This document shows, piece after piece, positions 34,796-48,374 of a DNA stretch of 64,000 nt. Position 1 is the stretch's first letter. Each line of letters opens with the position of its first letter. A program made the translations under genes and the position numbers. The notes under the pieces are model-generated. The model made no database searches, was not told where the DNA came from, and was given only the letters and a program-made list of their open reading frames with translations. The stretch covers positions 56,226,873 through 56,290,872 of the forward strand of contig NC_071399.1 in assembly GCF_022682495.2 (NCBI RefSeq), read 5' to 3'. The DNA comes from Desmodus rotundus (lineage: Eukaryota; Chordata; Mammalia; Chiroptera; Phyllostomidae).

Positions 34796-35880
34796 ATGAT
34801 TCTGAAATAATTAAATATTCTTTATTCAAAAATTAAACTTTAATCCATTCTGTAGCTTGTATTAAAAAAAAAACACTCAAAATGAATCACAGATCCAAAT
34901 GTAAAATATAAACTTTAAATCTTCTAAAATATAATATACAAAAAAATATCTTTGTCTTGGGACATATCTTTATATGTAGATGCAACACCAAAGCATGATT
35001 CTGAAAAGAACAAATTGATAAACTGGGCTTCAATGATATTAAGAATTTCTGCTCTCTAAAAGACAGTATTAAAAGAATGATAAACAAACCACAGACTGGC
35101 AGGAAATATTTGTAACTTTTAATGTTTGGTAAAGGCTTGCATCCAGAATATATAAATTCTCTCAAAATTCTGAAAGAAAACAAACAGCTCAATTTAAAAT
35201 GGGCAAAAGTTTGAATAGATACTTTATCAAGGAAAATATAAGAATGGCAGATGAACGCATAAAACAATATTCAATATTGCTAATGATTATGAATATACTA
35301 ACTGAACCACAGTGAAATTCAAACACACAGCTACTAGAATGCTAACAGTAAAAATGCTAACTGCGCAATGTGTTGGAAAGGTGTGGAGAACTACAGCTCT
35401 CATAAACTGTTGACAGGGGGACATGATACAGCTGCTTAACACACAATATGGCAATTGCCTAAAAGTTTTACAACTACTCCATGATCCAATAATTCTATAT
35501 TTCCAGTGTGCATAAATCTTCATAAAAATTGTATTTGTAGTAACCCTAAACTAAAAACAACTAAAATGTCCAGCAATAGTAAAGGTGTAAGCAAACTGTT
35601 ACATCTGTATGATGGAATACTACTTTTCAATAAAAAAATTATATACACACCACAGCTAAGTGAATATCAATTGATTATGCTGAGGAAAGTAAGCAAAACA
35701 AGAGTTCATATTGTATAATCCCCTGTACACAAAATTATACAAAATTATAATTTTTCTGTAATGATGGAAAACATGAGTTTAGGATGGGATAGGAAGCATT
35801 CTGAGGAGTGGAAAAGGGCATTAAAAAAAGTAAAAGTAAGCTTTTTGAGTGATGGAAATATTCATTTTTTTAATTGTGAC
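34796..35880 (+). mobile_element. Old L1M ORF2 end and 3' UTR
   Basis: The order follows L1M ORF2: 'agaatttctgctctctaaaa' near 35041, 'gactggcaggaaatatttgt' near 35094, 'ccagaatatataaattctct' near 35142, 'aatgggcaaaagtttgaata' near 35198, 'gtatgatggaatactacttt' near 35607, then the 3' UTR with 'gtgatggaaatattcat' near 35849. Many stops and indels. Confidence 0.8.
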
Positions 35881-35985
35881 GGTGAGTTCATAGATAGAAA
35901 TATATATATATATATTTCTATCTATGTATATGTATATATATATATATATACATATATACATATATACACACACACACACACACTT
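35881..35985. repeat. (TA)n/(CA)n microsatellite with a 38-bp palindrome
   Basis: Bases 35889-35926 are a perfect palindrome with arms 'catagatagaaa' around (TA)7. It is followed by TATATG/TACATA variants and a (CA)n run (35966-35982). Located at the tail of an old L1. Confidence 0.9.
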
Positions 35986-37235
35986 GAAATATGTGCAGTC
36001 CAATGTCAATGAAATTGATTTCTTTTCAGAATAATTTCATCAGCAGTGCCAAAAAATCCTGGTCAAAAAAGAAAGCTTCTATAGTAGTCAAAAAGTCATT
36101 TCTGTCTCTCAAGCCTGAAATATATGCAAAGTTGAGGAAATAGAAATGAAAATAATAAAGTAAATCATGGATCTCAAGCTAGAGATGAACAGTGTTTCAA
36201 AAGACATCTTTAATTATGCTCAGTCTAGTTTTGTGTGTGTGTATGTGTGTGTATAATTTCAAATGTGACTTTATGAACTAGGTTTTGTTTTGTTTGTTTC
36301 ACCATTCCTACACCTTAATTAAAGTGTCCTGCTGGCTTCAGTTTGTCCTTTGTCATTCAGTGTCAATTTCATACCTAGAATTCAACCAGAGTCTGTTGGG
36401 GAATTGGTGGAACTGGGTACTGGGTCAGAACAGCTCTGCCAAAATGCTACTATATACAATATTATGAGATACACCCCAGATCCTCCCAGGACCTCACCTT
36501 GGCGAAGCAGACTGGTTTTTCTTCTTCTATCACAACCTCTTATAACTCATTTTTCTTTCAATTTCTCCTTAGTATTAATTATGAATCTCTCTCTATGAGT
36601 GTGAACCATATGTGTATTTTTAGAATCTTTATTTTATTATGAGTCATGTATTATCCTCATTGTGTTTTGTCATCCTCAGTAAATATTCTATCAAAACTTG
36701 TTTGTTTTATTGTGCATATATTCATATGTCTATAGCTACATATCTATACCTATATATTCCACATATTCTTTTCCAACACATTGCGAATACCAGGTTCTAT
36801 ACTCCAGTTCCGTATTACATTTGAGAGAAACTATGTTTTTTCAGGTATTGATAAATATACATGAGGCACTTACTTTGAGGGGAAATTTATCAAGTATGAT
36901 AGATTGAAAATATATTATGGAGACCTAAGAAACTGGATTTGGATTTGCTATTGAAAAATAAGGAAAAATATGCATGAGTTAACAGCTAATTAATTTTAAT
37001 TATATTTATGTGGCTGTATACTAACATGAGCATGAAATTAATGAGAACAAATGGCTGTGGTCATTGATGTTGTAGGGCCATTAAAATGGAGGACTGAATT
37101 GAAGTAAGATATATTATTTATTTTTGCTTTTCTTGCAAAGAGACACAACTGCACAAAGGGATAAGATCTTAACAGAACCTAAAGTATCAGAGCTTCTGGT
37201 GTTACCAGTGGAACTGGGGATCTTGTGGTAGCTAA
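35986..37235. other. No gene or clear repeat recognised
   Basis: A (TG)n run lies at about 36232-36252. Overlapping small plus-strand frames near 36285-36907 show no known domain. Confidence 0.4.
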
Positions 37236-37239
37236 AAAA

Positions 37240-37880
37240 AATAATTTCCTGAGACCCGCATGAGAAGATGTGGTTCTGTGGTATGGTTTATTGGTGTTAA
37301 ATTAAGGGGGACTTCCCCTCCTGACATCCCAATGTCCCAGCTCCATCTGTTTCACCATAAAGAAAGTCCAGTCTTGTCGTTAGTAGGGCCAAGATGAAGG
37401 CCACTTCCCAGAGTTTATGCTCCGTATTAAAGTACAGTCCATCCAGCATCTGTATAGCTTAGTGTGTTTCTAGTTACAGTCCATTTCAGGCTGCCTCATG
37501 GAGCTTGCTTGTGGAGTCATAAGGCCAGGGACCACAAACCTGTTAGAGCCACAAGGCCTTGGAGAGAGGATGTACAAATGCATGCGGCGAGTGCAGATCG
37601 TCTGGGCAAGAGAGCTTCTTTGTTTACCTGGGGTTTTATTAGCTTGAGTGTGGGACAGACCAGGTGCTTTCTCAAAATACCAATCAACTACTCACACTTT
37701 TACGTGCTTCAGGCGGGCACACCTCCTAACCAATCCCTTCTTTCCCCAGGCTATACTGACAGGCCTCCCTTGTCCAACCCCTCCCCCTGCACCATTTTGA
37801 CTTCTACTGTGCATGTGACGGCCTTCCCCTGCTCCCACATGGTCGTTTGGCACCAGAGGGAGGGAAGGGAGGGGTGTTGA
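37240..37880 (-). mobile_element. Probable ERV LTR on the minus strand
   Basis: GC-richer block whose minus strand has a polyadenylation hexamer (AATAAA, complement of 37635-37640), with a GC-rich U3-like part to its right (37690-37860) and further LTR-like sequence on the left. No primer binding site or exact ends could be fixed. A plus-strand frame (37464-37880, 138 codons) has no known domain and is regarded as chance in a GC-richer block. Confidence 0.4.
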
Positions 37881-40285
37881 TCTTACTGGCAGAGAAATGC
37901 TGTAACCCCCTGGGGTGTGAAACTATAGCTTCCTGGCTAGAAAGCACACTCATGCTTCCAAGTTTATGAAACTCAATGACCAATTTCCTTTGCTCCCCTT
38001 TTCTAGCTAAATACCACCAGGAACAATGAGAAAGATATCTTGTACTTTCACTGTCATTGGAATAGCTAAAATATGCATTTTAATCATGCTTGAACACATA
38101 ATAAAACAGATATTCATATACATAACATCATTGTTACTTAATATCACTAAAGTGGTATAGATTTGTAATCTAACAAATTATAACATAAAGTTAAACACAT
38201 ACTATGTAAAATTTTGTTTTTGTACTATTTACATTGCATGCATCCATACTTTTACCAATAACATAAATAGCTACCTAATTTGTTTTTGTTTTCTAAACAA
38301 TAGGTGTAAATAAATTGACCCATTTAAAAGAGTGACAATTGGACAGAAAAATAGGAATTTTTATAAATAAGATGATTTGTTTATAAAAGCACAGATAACA
38401 ATAGCAAGACATAAAAGGAAAAAAGTTGGACCTCAACAATCAAAGAAACACAAATTAGATTACTGAGATAATTTTATCATTTCATATTTTCAAAACATTA
38501 TTTGAATAGCAAAAAATAAGTAAATAAAATGCAGATAAACAAACCAACTCAGTATTGCTAATAAGAGTATAATTTAGTTCTCTTATTTAGAAAGTCAACT
38601 TGGGAATAAGTACAGGGCTCATTAATAATACAAACTTACTTTTCTAAAAAAATCCCTATTACCAAAAACTCTAATATAGACAGCAAACAGATAAAAAAAA
38701 AAGTCAAGAAATAGAATTTTTTAGACTTTTTAGATCCTAACCACTTTCTCTCCAGTGAAACTATTTTTTATAATGCAATATAACAAACACAGTTATTTTT
38801 CTTCCAATAATTTCAAAAATAAATGTACCTTTTACATTTACACATTTTTTGCTATAGTCTAAACATCAGTGAGCAAATACAGAGTTTTAAAACTTTTTCT
38901 TTTTTATTCAAACTTGTGTGTTTTTCCTATCATCAGCAGTGTTATAATTGGCAAGATATTTATTAACCATTTTCAAGATCTCAACAGCCTTTATTCCACA
39001 TGGTTATAATGCCCAATATATATCATGGGGACAAATGGTTTTTTGACAATGTTAGTTTCTACTGGTTACTATATGTAAGCTATGTTTGTGCTGTAATAAG
39101 TATCTAAAATATATAGTATATAACAATCAATTTATGTTCACTTTACTATTAAAATGTGTTGTATAAGAGAAAGCCCATAATGAAAAAATTTTACACTGTT
39201 TATGTATTTAGATTCAATGGTTTTATTTTTAAGTATTATTATAAACATATAATCAGATATGTACACAGAAAGTTTATTACACATTTAGTTGATATAGAAT
39301 TTTAAATTATTTGTTGAGCACATTTTTCTTATGTTTGACACACAAAAAATAGAAATCTTCAAGACAAAACTCATAAAGTTATGATGTTATACAAAAGATA
39401 ATCATAGTCTTTAAATTTTATTTCATATGAACATATTATTCACATTAAAAATGTTTACAATAGATTGAAAAATAAAATTGTGTTGAAATATATAAACAAG
39501 TTACATATTTTTGTAAGATTTTAGTTGAATATTTAATGCTTTGTATAATTATATTAATAGATATTAGAGATAAGAACATAAAAGGTGTGAAATAATACAT
39601 AATATTAAAATGTAGACTCAACAGTGATTATAAATTGACTATGAATTATTAAAAAAATTCTTAATGCTTTTTTAACATTTTCCAAATGTTTTACAATGGG
39701 TATATATTACTTTAACAATTAGAAAAGAAACATTATATATCTATATATCTATATCTATAAATCTATGTATGTCAATGCATTACCTCAGAAAAAGTTAAAA
39801 ATCCATTCAGTATTAAGTCACATGTAATTTTAGTTTGTCAGCTAATTCATCAGCAAATATGTATGTGGAATTGATTGATTATGTGTTCATAGAGTGTAAT
39901 ACTAAAGCTTTATTTTGTCATTTGTTGTTTTGTGATTTTAATGTATTTTTGTTTAATTTTAGTTTTGTTAACAAATTAATCTTCCCTCAAATAATTAACC
40001 TATCCATTAAAAATCTTCCTCCAAGCTTTTCACCAGACTCAGGGTTTCTATACCTTTCTAACATACTCTTCTTTCTATTCCTGTTGAATCATTTACACTC
40101 ATTCTTCAGGTTACTGTTTAAATATCTCTTCAGCATACTTTATAATAAATCTTTCCTTATCAATGTAAAACTGCATTATGGTTTCTTTAAATTTCTTGCA
40201 TAGAATAAGTAATTTTTAATGTTTAAAAATTTACTTATATTATCATTTATTTAATTTCTATTCATTACTATTAGATATTTTATTT
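37881..40285. other. Very AT-rich unique-looking sequence
   Basis: No repeat family recognised. A frame at 39835-40203 (plus, 122 codons) is rich in Phe, Leu and Asn, as AT-rich noise is, and has no domain. Confidence 0.4.
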
Positions 40286-40289
40286 TGTA

Positions 40290-41040
40290 TTTTTATTTAT
40301 TCAGTTATTCATTCAACAACAAAAAAGAGCTCATTCTAAGTTCTAGGAAGGGTTGTAGGAAGGAATTATATTTTTCAGTAAACAAAGCTGATGATGTTTC
40401 TACCCTTGTGGAGTATAAATTTTGTAGAACAGATAAAAAAGAAGAAATACATATATGTAATATATATTTACATATATATATATATATATATATATATGAA
40501 GTCATATATATATGACTTCAGTTAGTGATAAGTGCTTTGTGGAAAAATGAAGCAGGTCATGTGGATGAAGACTGAGTAGGAGAAGAGGTTCTGTTATTCG
40601 AGAAAATGGCCAGGGAAAAATCACACAACTAATGTCAACAGAGCAAAAATCAGAAGGAAATGATGGAATAAACTATGCAATGACAAGTATAAAGAGAGTT
40701 CCAGACAAAGACACTGCCTTGCTAAGGCCTTGATAAGAGACTGTATTTGGAAAAATCCTAAAAACTGTAAGGAAGTCGATGTCAATAGAGCAGAATGAGT
40801 CAGGAAGAGTGGTCTGAGGTGAAGGCAGGGAAGTAGAAAGGAGTCAGAACATGTAAGGTCTATGGTGGCTAGAGCTAGGAATTTGGATTTTAGCCTTAAT
40901 AGGATGAGAAATCTTTGAAATGTTCTTTAGTTGGAAATAACATTATATGGTTTCTTTTAAAAAGATTATTCTAGCTTTCATATGGAAAACAAACATTTAA
41001 AGAGTAGAAATAGAGACTAACTACATGGCCATTTTAGTTG
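40290..41040 (+). repeat. Ancient interspersed repeat, second copy of the 27.8-kb family
   Basis: The order 'ttcattcaacaacaaaaaag', 'ctacccttgtggagtataaa', 'agtgataagtgctttgtgga', 'cttgctaaggccttgataag' and 'gaatttggattttagcctta' is that of a common old mammalian repeat I cannot name. It is interrupted by an AT microsatellite at 40450-40520. Confidence 0.5.
40447..40520. repeat. (AT)n microsatellite ending in a 24-bp palindrome
   Basis: AT run (40471-40497), then a perfect palindrome at 40497-40520 ('tgaagtcatata' and its complement). Confidence 0.9.
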
Positions 41041-43559
41041 CAAAATAAGAGATATTCTGCCTAATACATTCCAGGCACTATCACAGTGCATAAACATTGT
41101 CGAGACTTAAGATAATAATATTTTTGCTGTGTGAATAAATGCAAGAGCAAAATGAATTTTATGTGTGTATATATATGCACGTATATAAATACATATATAA
41201 ATATATAAAATGTATATGCTTTTCCTGTTTCTTTCTCTCATGATAATGCGCATAGACACTGACAATCTTATCAGACTCCACCTAAAGTCTCCCAGGAGAA
41301 CTGGCATCAGGATAGTCTCAGGATAAATCACATAAATAATTTCCAAAATGAAAATCAGAGATTCATTTCCACCCATCCCCAAGGCTTCACACTATTCTAC
41401 CTTGTGGCTTTGTCACAATTATGCTTATTGTCTCACTTTCCTGCTTAATGTTATAAAATATATATTCCTCATTTTATATAACAATGACATGGTTTTTCTG
41501 TCACCATCTATCAATGACTTAACAGACAATTCATTCTGCCAGTAATTAAAGATTAAGAATAAATAGTCAATGACATTGCTTTGAAATATATTCAATATTT
41601 ATTTACAAAATGAAAAGCAACTTGGAGGAAAACAACTTAACTTATACAAGACTATATTTTTCAAACATTCTTTAAATGTTTCATCAATGTCAACAGGTGA
41701 TTTTGCTTAGACTGCGAAGAAGCTAATGGCTCAATACATGGGTATTTCAAAACTCTTGCTATTTCCAAATATCTTACATTTCTATTAATCAATGGACTAG
41801 AAAAGTCAATGGATTAAAACTGCAAGAATTTAGTATCAATAACAGTGTTCTGTAGGTTCTTGATAATACATTGGCATTTTTTTCAACTTAATCATTTATA
41901 GCCAGGATCCCTGGAAAACTCTGTTGAGCCCTCATTTACCTATTCTTCTGTGACAGAGTGAACAGTAGCACGTTTTGGAGAGTATTTCCTTCAATAATGG
42001 CATTTTGGATGCTCAATATCATGCAGAATTGGAAAGATTTTTTGTTCAAATAATGTCTGCTTTAGAATCCTTAACCTCCAAAAGAAAATGGTACTCCTCT
42101 CTCTTTACAACTGCCTTTTAAACCATGTGTGTCTGGCTTTAAGAGTAGATAGGCTGTCTGTAATTCAGTTATTTCTTAGAGTGATCACCTCAAATTCACT
42201 GCCACTGGTAACATTCTATTGAGAACCTAAAATGGATGAAGGACTCCTGAAAGGAGTGCATTCGGGTTTTAGATGGTTAAATATTTTCCATTGAACAAAG
42301 CCAGTACATCAGCAGGCAACATTTCTATTACTGTGTTTTTCAATGTTTTTTATTAATGCTTTTTTATAGCAGGCCCACACTGAGAAACACTATAAAAATA
42401 CAATGAAACTCCTATTTATTGCTGAAGCATTCTAGATGAAGTCTTATGATAAAATTTCAACCTGAACTCACATTTAGAAAGGGTTGTATTTCTAAGAAAT
42501 TGTTGTTTTTATCTTATATACTGTGTGACTCATTATTGCTCTATTTCCCTTGTTTTATGACATAGAAAGCATTAAAACAGCTGGTCTTGACATTTGTTAG
42601 GCCCACAGAATAAGCACTTCATACAACATGCAGTTCAAACATTTAGCCTGCCCTTAGTTTTATTTTTTGCTGATAAAAATTGTAAGGGCATTTTTTCAGA
42701 TATCAGTAACTTCTGGCTGTATGAGATAAGCAGGGGTGTGGCAAAACATATGTCTGTAGTACAAAGATGAGTGTTCACCTTCTGTAGAGTTGAGTCTAGT
42801 CATTCTACGTGTCCTGTCTTCTTGTATCGTCCATGGTCTTGTGAATGTACATAAATTGTGGGCAGAACTGAGGTATGCTACTTTCAAGCCTGAACCCAAA
42901 TGTGATTTATCATCCTCTCTCTTCTTAACACTGTGTATTGAAACTAAGATGACGTTGAGAACGACACATTGATGATGGAAGATTTCCCTACCATATATTG
43001 TGTTTCTAAATAATTGCATTGAACATAGGACTTCTTTGTTACTCTCACCACCACAACTAATTGATGTTTACACAAGCAAATATACACTATTGTGACAAAC
43101 CACTAAAGTTTTAGGACATATTTTTTCATCAGCTATACTTATTTTAACTGCATGCAGTCGGCACCTAATTGCTAATGCCATTTCCAAAAACTGCACTATG
43201 TTATCTAGTGGCAAAATATTTGGTGAAACTCAGTGAGAGTATTTGAAAAATAGACCATATTTTTACTGAGGCTACAGCTCTATTGTAATAGATTGAAAAA
43301 AAAAAAGCCAAAATTTGTTGTTTGTTACTGGTAATATTTAGCAAAATGTTTGAAAAAAGAGATGCACTTAAGAAAAGTTAGAAGGTCTGCAGTTCAAAAT
43401 AAATAAAAATAGAGAATTATCCAGAAATTTGGAGCCTTACAACATGGGAAATGCTGGTTTTAAACAATTCTAATCTTCAAAGAGTAAATTATGAGTATGA
43501 AATAGCTGATCTATCAGGCTCAAAAGCCATACTCAATCCTGTGGCAAAAATTAAAAATT
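41041..43559. other. No gene or repeat recognised
   Basis: Includes AT/GT-rich microsatellite-like sequence at about 41160-41215. The rest looks single-copy; no frame with a known domain. Confidence 0.4.
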
Positions 43560-44400
43560 GTGATTCTTGACTGCTACTTGCATAGAAGTTTGGAAGTCAC
43601 CACTCCACCTAACAAGAGGTCAAAAGCTGAGTAGTCTAAAAATCAATAAATCTCGGATCAGAAAGTGAAGGGAAGACACAGGGCAAACCACGGCCCTAAA
43701 CACTGGGGGGGTGGGGCAGATGAGTAAGTATAGGAGCCACAGCTCACAGGAGCAGAAAGTCACGAAGGGAATTAACTACAGGACCCAGTACTGGGTTGAA
43801 AAACTTGAGCTATAATCGATTAATTGCTGGAGGCTCTGTGGTGATAACTTTGAGCTTTAAAAACTAACTCTGCAAGAGCCCAGTCATCAGGAACCTGCAC
43901 AATATTGTGAGTTTTACCTATAGAAGCATGCCTAGAATCCCACAGTAAACAGGAAGATCTCCCCTCCATCTCAGAGCACAGCAAGTAAAAAGGAACCACT
44001 TTCCTTTACTGAATATGAAAACACTCTGCTCTTCTGACAATGTCTGCCCATAGGAGAAACTAGTTAACCAGAACCTAACCTACTGGGGTGTTATCAGAAC
44101 CTAACTGACGTGGGGGCAGGGAAACATCCAACTCCACCTATTCTAGCCATCTAATTGCATCTAAGGGGGAGAAAAAAAAAAACAGAAAAAGACTTGTGAA
44201 GTTCACAGTTTAGAGGCATAGACTCACTAAAAGACCTAAATCTCAATATAGGTCTATGGAATACTGCCCTGTCCCTCACACTTGGTTACTACATCACTAC
44301 ATGACTATTTATAACAGTTCCTTTTGTCTGGTACATAATGTCCTGTTATCAATAAATGTTACAAAGCATACTAAAAGGCATAAAACACCCCAAATTTGAA
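43560..44400 (+). mobile_element. Old L1M 5' UTR
   Basis: Recognised from 'gatctcccctccatctcaga' near 43953, 'actacatcactacatgacta' near 44288, 'ccttttgtctggtacataat' near 44321 and 'catactaaaaggcataaaac' near 44369, the order found in L1M 5' regions. No ORF1 follows; an LTR-like block begins next. Confidence 0.65.
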
Positions 44401-44409
44401 ATGACTATG

Positions 44410-45480
44410 ATTAATATGTAAAAGGATGCAGCCAAGGGGGGGCCCAAAGAGGGATTTGTAATGGGGTCCAGAACTCAGGGTGTTCAGGAAATATTAGAAA
44501 AAAATATACATAGGATGCCTTCACCCCAACAAGTCTGAGCTGGGGGATGGGACACATACAGCAGGGCCATTGGGAGCTGTTTTGCACAGCAACAGTCTTG
44601 CAGCTAACCTCTGGCATGGTCATTTAACATCTCTGTAAGTTTTAACTGGTTTCATGGCTGTGTTAAATAGCTGTGGCCATGCTTTGAGCCAGGGAGATGG
44701 GAGTGACTTCAACCCAAGATGTAACTGGGAGGCAACTCCTCCTGATTACAGCGTCTGTGTGAGAGCTTGGAGGTGATTGACTCCACACCATGGGGCCACA
44801 CCTGCCCAGACTTACTACGGCAGCTCAGTAAAGCTGGAAGAATATGGGAATGCTGGCAAGTGTAACTGATTGTGGGAGGAGTTAGAAATGGTGCTACAGA
44901 GGAAGATTGGTGCTGTGATTTAAACCCAAGCATGGCAGCCATGCGGGGTTGTTTTTCTCGGGACCACATGGCTTTGGCAAAATTTGGGACCTTGCAGCTT
45001 TAGGGTGCACCCTTTTTGCCACATGGCTCAGGAAGGAGAGATTTTGTCTCTCTCCTGAAAGGGGTGAAAGAAAAGGGGTGAAAGGATTCTTGCTGGTGGG
45101 CCATGAGAAAGTGCCACATGGTTTTGGATTAACTGGAGATCTCCTCAGCGACACAGCTGATGGTGCTGGAACCAAGGGGCTGCCTGAACCATGAACTTCT
45201 ACTACTTTTCCTGAGATACGGTACCCTGGACTGGGCAAATGGAAGAAGGAAGGACTGTGTATTTGTGGGTATTCTGAAGGACTTTAGTATTTTTAATGAA
45301 GACATTAAGTTATTACTCTAAGTCTGTGTAACTTTTTAAACAAATAATCCCTTTCCTTTTCACCACTCTATAGCATTGAAAGATGTCTTTCCCTGGTGGT
45401 GGGCAAGGTGAACCTAGTACGGTGGGGGGACCCCCGGAGCACAAGGGTGGGTCCATTCGGTAATAGTATATCATTCACCT
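44410..45480 (+). mobile_element. Probable LTR element, family unknown
   Basis: A block of about 1 kb, GC-richer than its surroundings, with LTR texture, ending in an A/T-rich stretch ('cttttcaccactctatagc' near 45357) and a G-rich tail. Frames on both strands (for example 44894-45238 minus) have no known domain. Orientation and ends are guesses. Confidence 0.35.
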
Positions 45481-46421
45481 GACTCTGGGTCTGTTCTGTA
45501 ACAAATATGCTAAGGGTGTTCCTGGTAAAAGTAGACAGTAAATATGCAAGAAAAAAAATGGGAAATATGAGCAGAGAAAGAAAAGAACCAAAAAGAAACA
45601 TTACAGTCTAGGTCCTCCTCTTTGATATTAGTATTCATAGCAACCTTTGTAGACAGACATTGGAGATGATAGAAAATCAATTGCTCTTAGGTACAAATAA
45701 AGTTCTGTTGTGTTTACCCACTAAAATTTGGAGGTATATCAAATAACAGCAGCTATCATTACCTTCTATATCTATACCCCATAAGCCCATTACCAGGTGA
45801 TATGTTACAATGAAGGTCAATCATAGGCTGAATTCTGCCAAATGTAAAAAAAAAAGTATTAGTAAGAAAATACATAAGGAGCCACCTGTTCTCTTAAGCT
45901 GTTCTCAGTCATTTTGACAAATACCTTGGACAAAAGGTTGCCTAGAGTCAGGCAAGACAATATTCTCATGGCAGAATCAGCCAATAGTTTAGTTGAGGCA
46001 CTTCAAGTCTTCAAGTTTGTCACTCAAACTTTGCTGCTTTTATCCTCAAGTATGTGGTCTGGATGTGTGCCCTTTTGCTAGGCATGCAGTCCACACACAT
46101 ATTCCACCAAATTAATTGTAGATTATCTTGCCACCTCTCCAATATTCTTCTGTAATGGGCATTTTAACTCTTGAGTCTTTGCTGCTTTCTCTTTTTATTT
46201 TGGGTGGGAAAATTCTGCAGTAAGTTGCTTCATCTGTACCTGAAACTTTCACCCTTGGTCAGATATTTCTAGCACTGACAATAAGACTTCACTGAAGTCA
46301 TGTCCACAGAAAAATATGAAACTAGTCTCCTTATTCTCTATCCTGTGTAATTATCTAGCTATATGTTTTATCATATTTTATGAATCACACTGAAGAAAGA
46401 TACCACAGATACAAAACTACA
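45481..46421. other. No gene or repeat recognised
   Basis: AT-rich unique-looking sequence. Confidence 0.4.
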
Positions 46422-46423
46422 TA

Positions 46424-46553
46424 CAGTGTGAGGCAAAAGTAGGTTTAAGCTGTGAGTACATGAAACACAGAATATCTGCTTGTGTAATTATTATATTAAT
46501 TATTGTATTATTCTCCATACTAACAACTGTAAACCTACTTTTGCCCTACCTGG
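46424..46553. mobile_element. Mariner-type MITE, 130 bp, TA-flanked
   Basis: Terminal inverted repeats: left CAGTGTGAGGCAAAAGTAGG, right (reversed) CCAGGTAGGGCAAAAGTAGG. The inner 16 bases (46432-46447 against 46530-46545) are identical, and weaker pairing continues inward. TA is present at 46422-46423 and 46554-46555. The ends resemble mammalian mariner MITEs of MADE type. No coding capacity. Confidence 0.85.
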
Positions 46554-46555
46554 TA

Positions 46556-46979
46556 TATAAAGTATGCTTTTCTAAATGTATTCCCAAATCCCCTACCTTA
46601 GAAAGTAGATATTTTAAAATTAGCCTTTTTAATGATTCATAAATATGTAGCATTTGATGCCTCCTACTCTTTACCATCAAACAGATGGACAATATTTTAT
46701 TTGTTGGTCATTATACTGTGCAACTAAGAATAACTTTAACTGGATTCTTGACCTGTTTGTGTGTGTGTGTTTGTTTTGTTTTGTTTTTTAAATGCTAGGT
46801 AATATTGGGAAAATCCCTCAGCTCATGATGTGTCAGTTTTCCTATTGCTAAAATGAGGTAGGTGAAGTATTTGAAATTAAGTAGTAAGTCCTAGTCAACT
46901 ACAAAATTTACTACCTGGTTTTAAAGTTAATCTGTGTTGAACTCACCATATATCTGTTAAAGAAAACCAGAGCCAAACA
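46556..46979. other. No gene or repeat recognised
   Basis: Contains a (GT)n/(GTTTT)n run near 46758-46790. Confidence 0.4.
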
Positions 46980-47430
46980 GAAGCTAAAGCAGTGAGCATA
47001 TATTTTATTCAAACATGTATTGCAGTAGGTAAAAAAGACTCTGGAATAAAATCAGGCTAAATCCAAATACTGAGCTTGTCTCAAATAGAACAGTTAGGGA
47101 CTTATACTCAAGCAGGAAATGTGGGGGAGGGGCAATTGGTACATGGAAAACTACTAAGAGAAGATATCAAGTGTGGGAAGATTTTGACTTAATGGCTTAA
47201 CAGAATTCTTGCTAAAGGCAGGCTATGGTGATCAGATATCACCTGGGGGTTAGTAGATATTAGGAGTTTGATCAGATATCAAGGGTGAGAAATTCACACT
47301 ATGGTGACTACGGATTCTTGCTAATAATGGATAGTACAAGGTAAGTCTTGTTGGGGACAGGACTCAGGGATCCTGACTAAAGTTTGGCCAAGTGAAGAAC
47401 CTTTGTCACACCCTGGAATTAACTTTTGTT
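46980..47430 (-). mobile_element. Possible LTR fragment
   Basis: The minus strand carries a polyadenylation-like AATAAA (complement of 'tttatt' near 47002). The body contains internal near-repeats ('gatcagatatca' near 47230 and 47270). Family not recognised. Confidence 0.3.
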
Positions 47431-47499
47431 TGTTTTAACAGTTTTCCGTGACCTGGATGATACCTTTTTATTTTTTGTACACTTCTCATGAAATATCAC

Positions 47500-47950
47500 A
47501 AAATATTCTCATTATTAAAGTTTCTTATTATTAACGACTGTAGTTACTATACTTACGATGCACCAGCAATATGCTGAATGCTTACATCTTTCAGGATAGC
47601 CTGTCTTGTGGCACATAACAAATCTAAACTCTCATGTTTTATGTAAGCAAAGGCTTACTCCTTCTTTATGCTATACGTCCACCCTAAGTTGGCTCTAACT
47701 CTGCTCTATGCCACCTTCACTCTGGTACCAAACTGATGGACCACCTCAGTCTTGTGGAAGATAATAAAGACATATACTGGAAAACCACATGATTTCTCAA
47801 AACTTCTGCCCTCATATAATACACATCACTTCTACTCAACTATGAGAGGCAAAAACAAATCGATGTCATTGGCCTGGTGTCACTGGGGAGGGGAAATAAA
47901 TCTTCCTTACCATAAAAGCATTCAATACTGTAAAAAATAATAAAGCCTAT
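47500..47950. repeat. Possible ancient repeat
   Basis: Words such as 'cttctgccctcatataatac' and 'cacatcacttctactcaact' near 47805-47840 match a common old mammalian repeat with 'cacatcacttctgctca'. I cannot name it. Confidence 0.4.
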
Positions 47951-48374
47951 CAAAGTATGCTTAAATATATTATTTATATAAACTTTAAATCAGGATGGAT
48001 AGTATGCACTTTCCCTATTATAAATATGCAAAAACAAAGCTCATAGTGGTTTTCAAAACCCATGATCTTAACTCATAATAATTTGGTCAAATTTAGATAA
48101 ACTGAGTATATTCTTTTATGAAGATCTCCTAAAATCTGAAAATGAGTGACAATGATATAGTAATGTGACAGTGGGATATTGTAACCCACCACACCATTCT
48201 TTTGACATTATTTCTGTAAGTGCTGACACTGACTAATACACAGCTTAAAGATAGGCGGCACCATGTTTGTATGAGAACCATGGGGGTCTGATAGGGGACT
48301 CAAGAGTTGGAAAATTTCAGTTTAAGGTAAATAGTTATAAGCCTAGTAAGTAATGTATATGTTAAAGCTTTTGT

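Noticed and set aside
37464..37880. A 138-codon gene
   Set aside because: It lies in a GC-richer LTR-like block where stops are rarer, and has no recognisable domain.
44894..45238. A 114-codon minus-strand gene
   Set aside because: It overlaps a probable LTR, has frames on both strands and no known domain.
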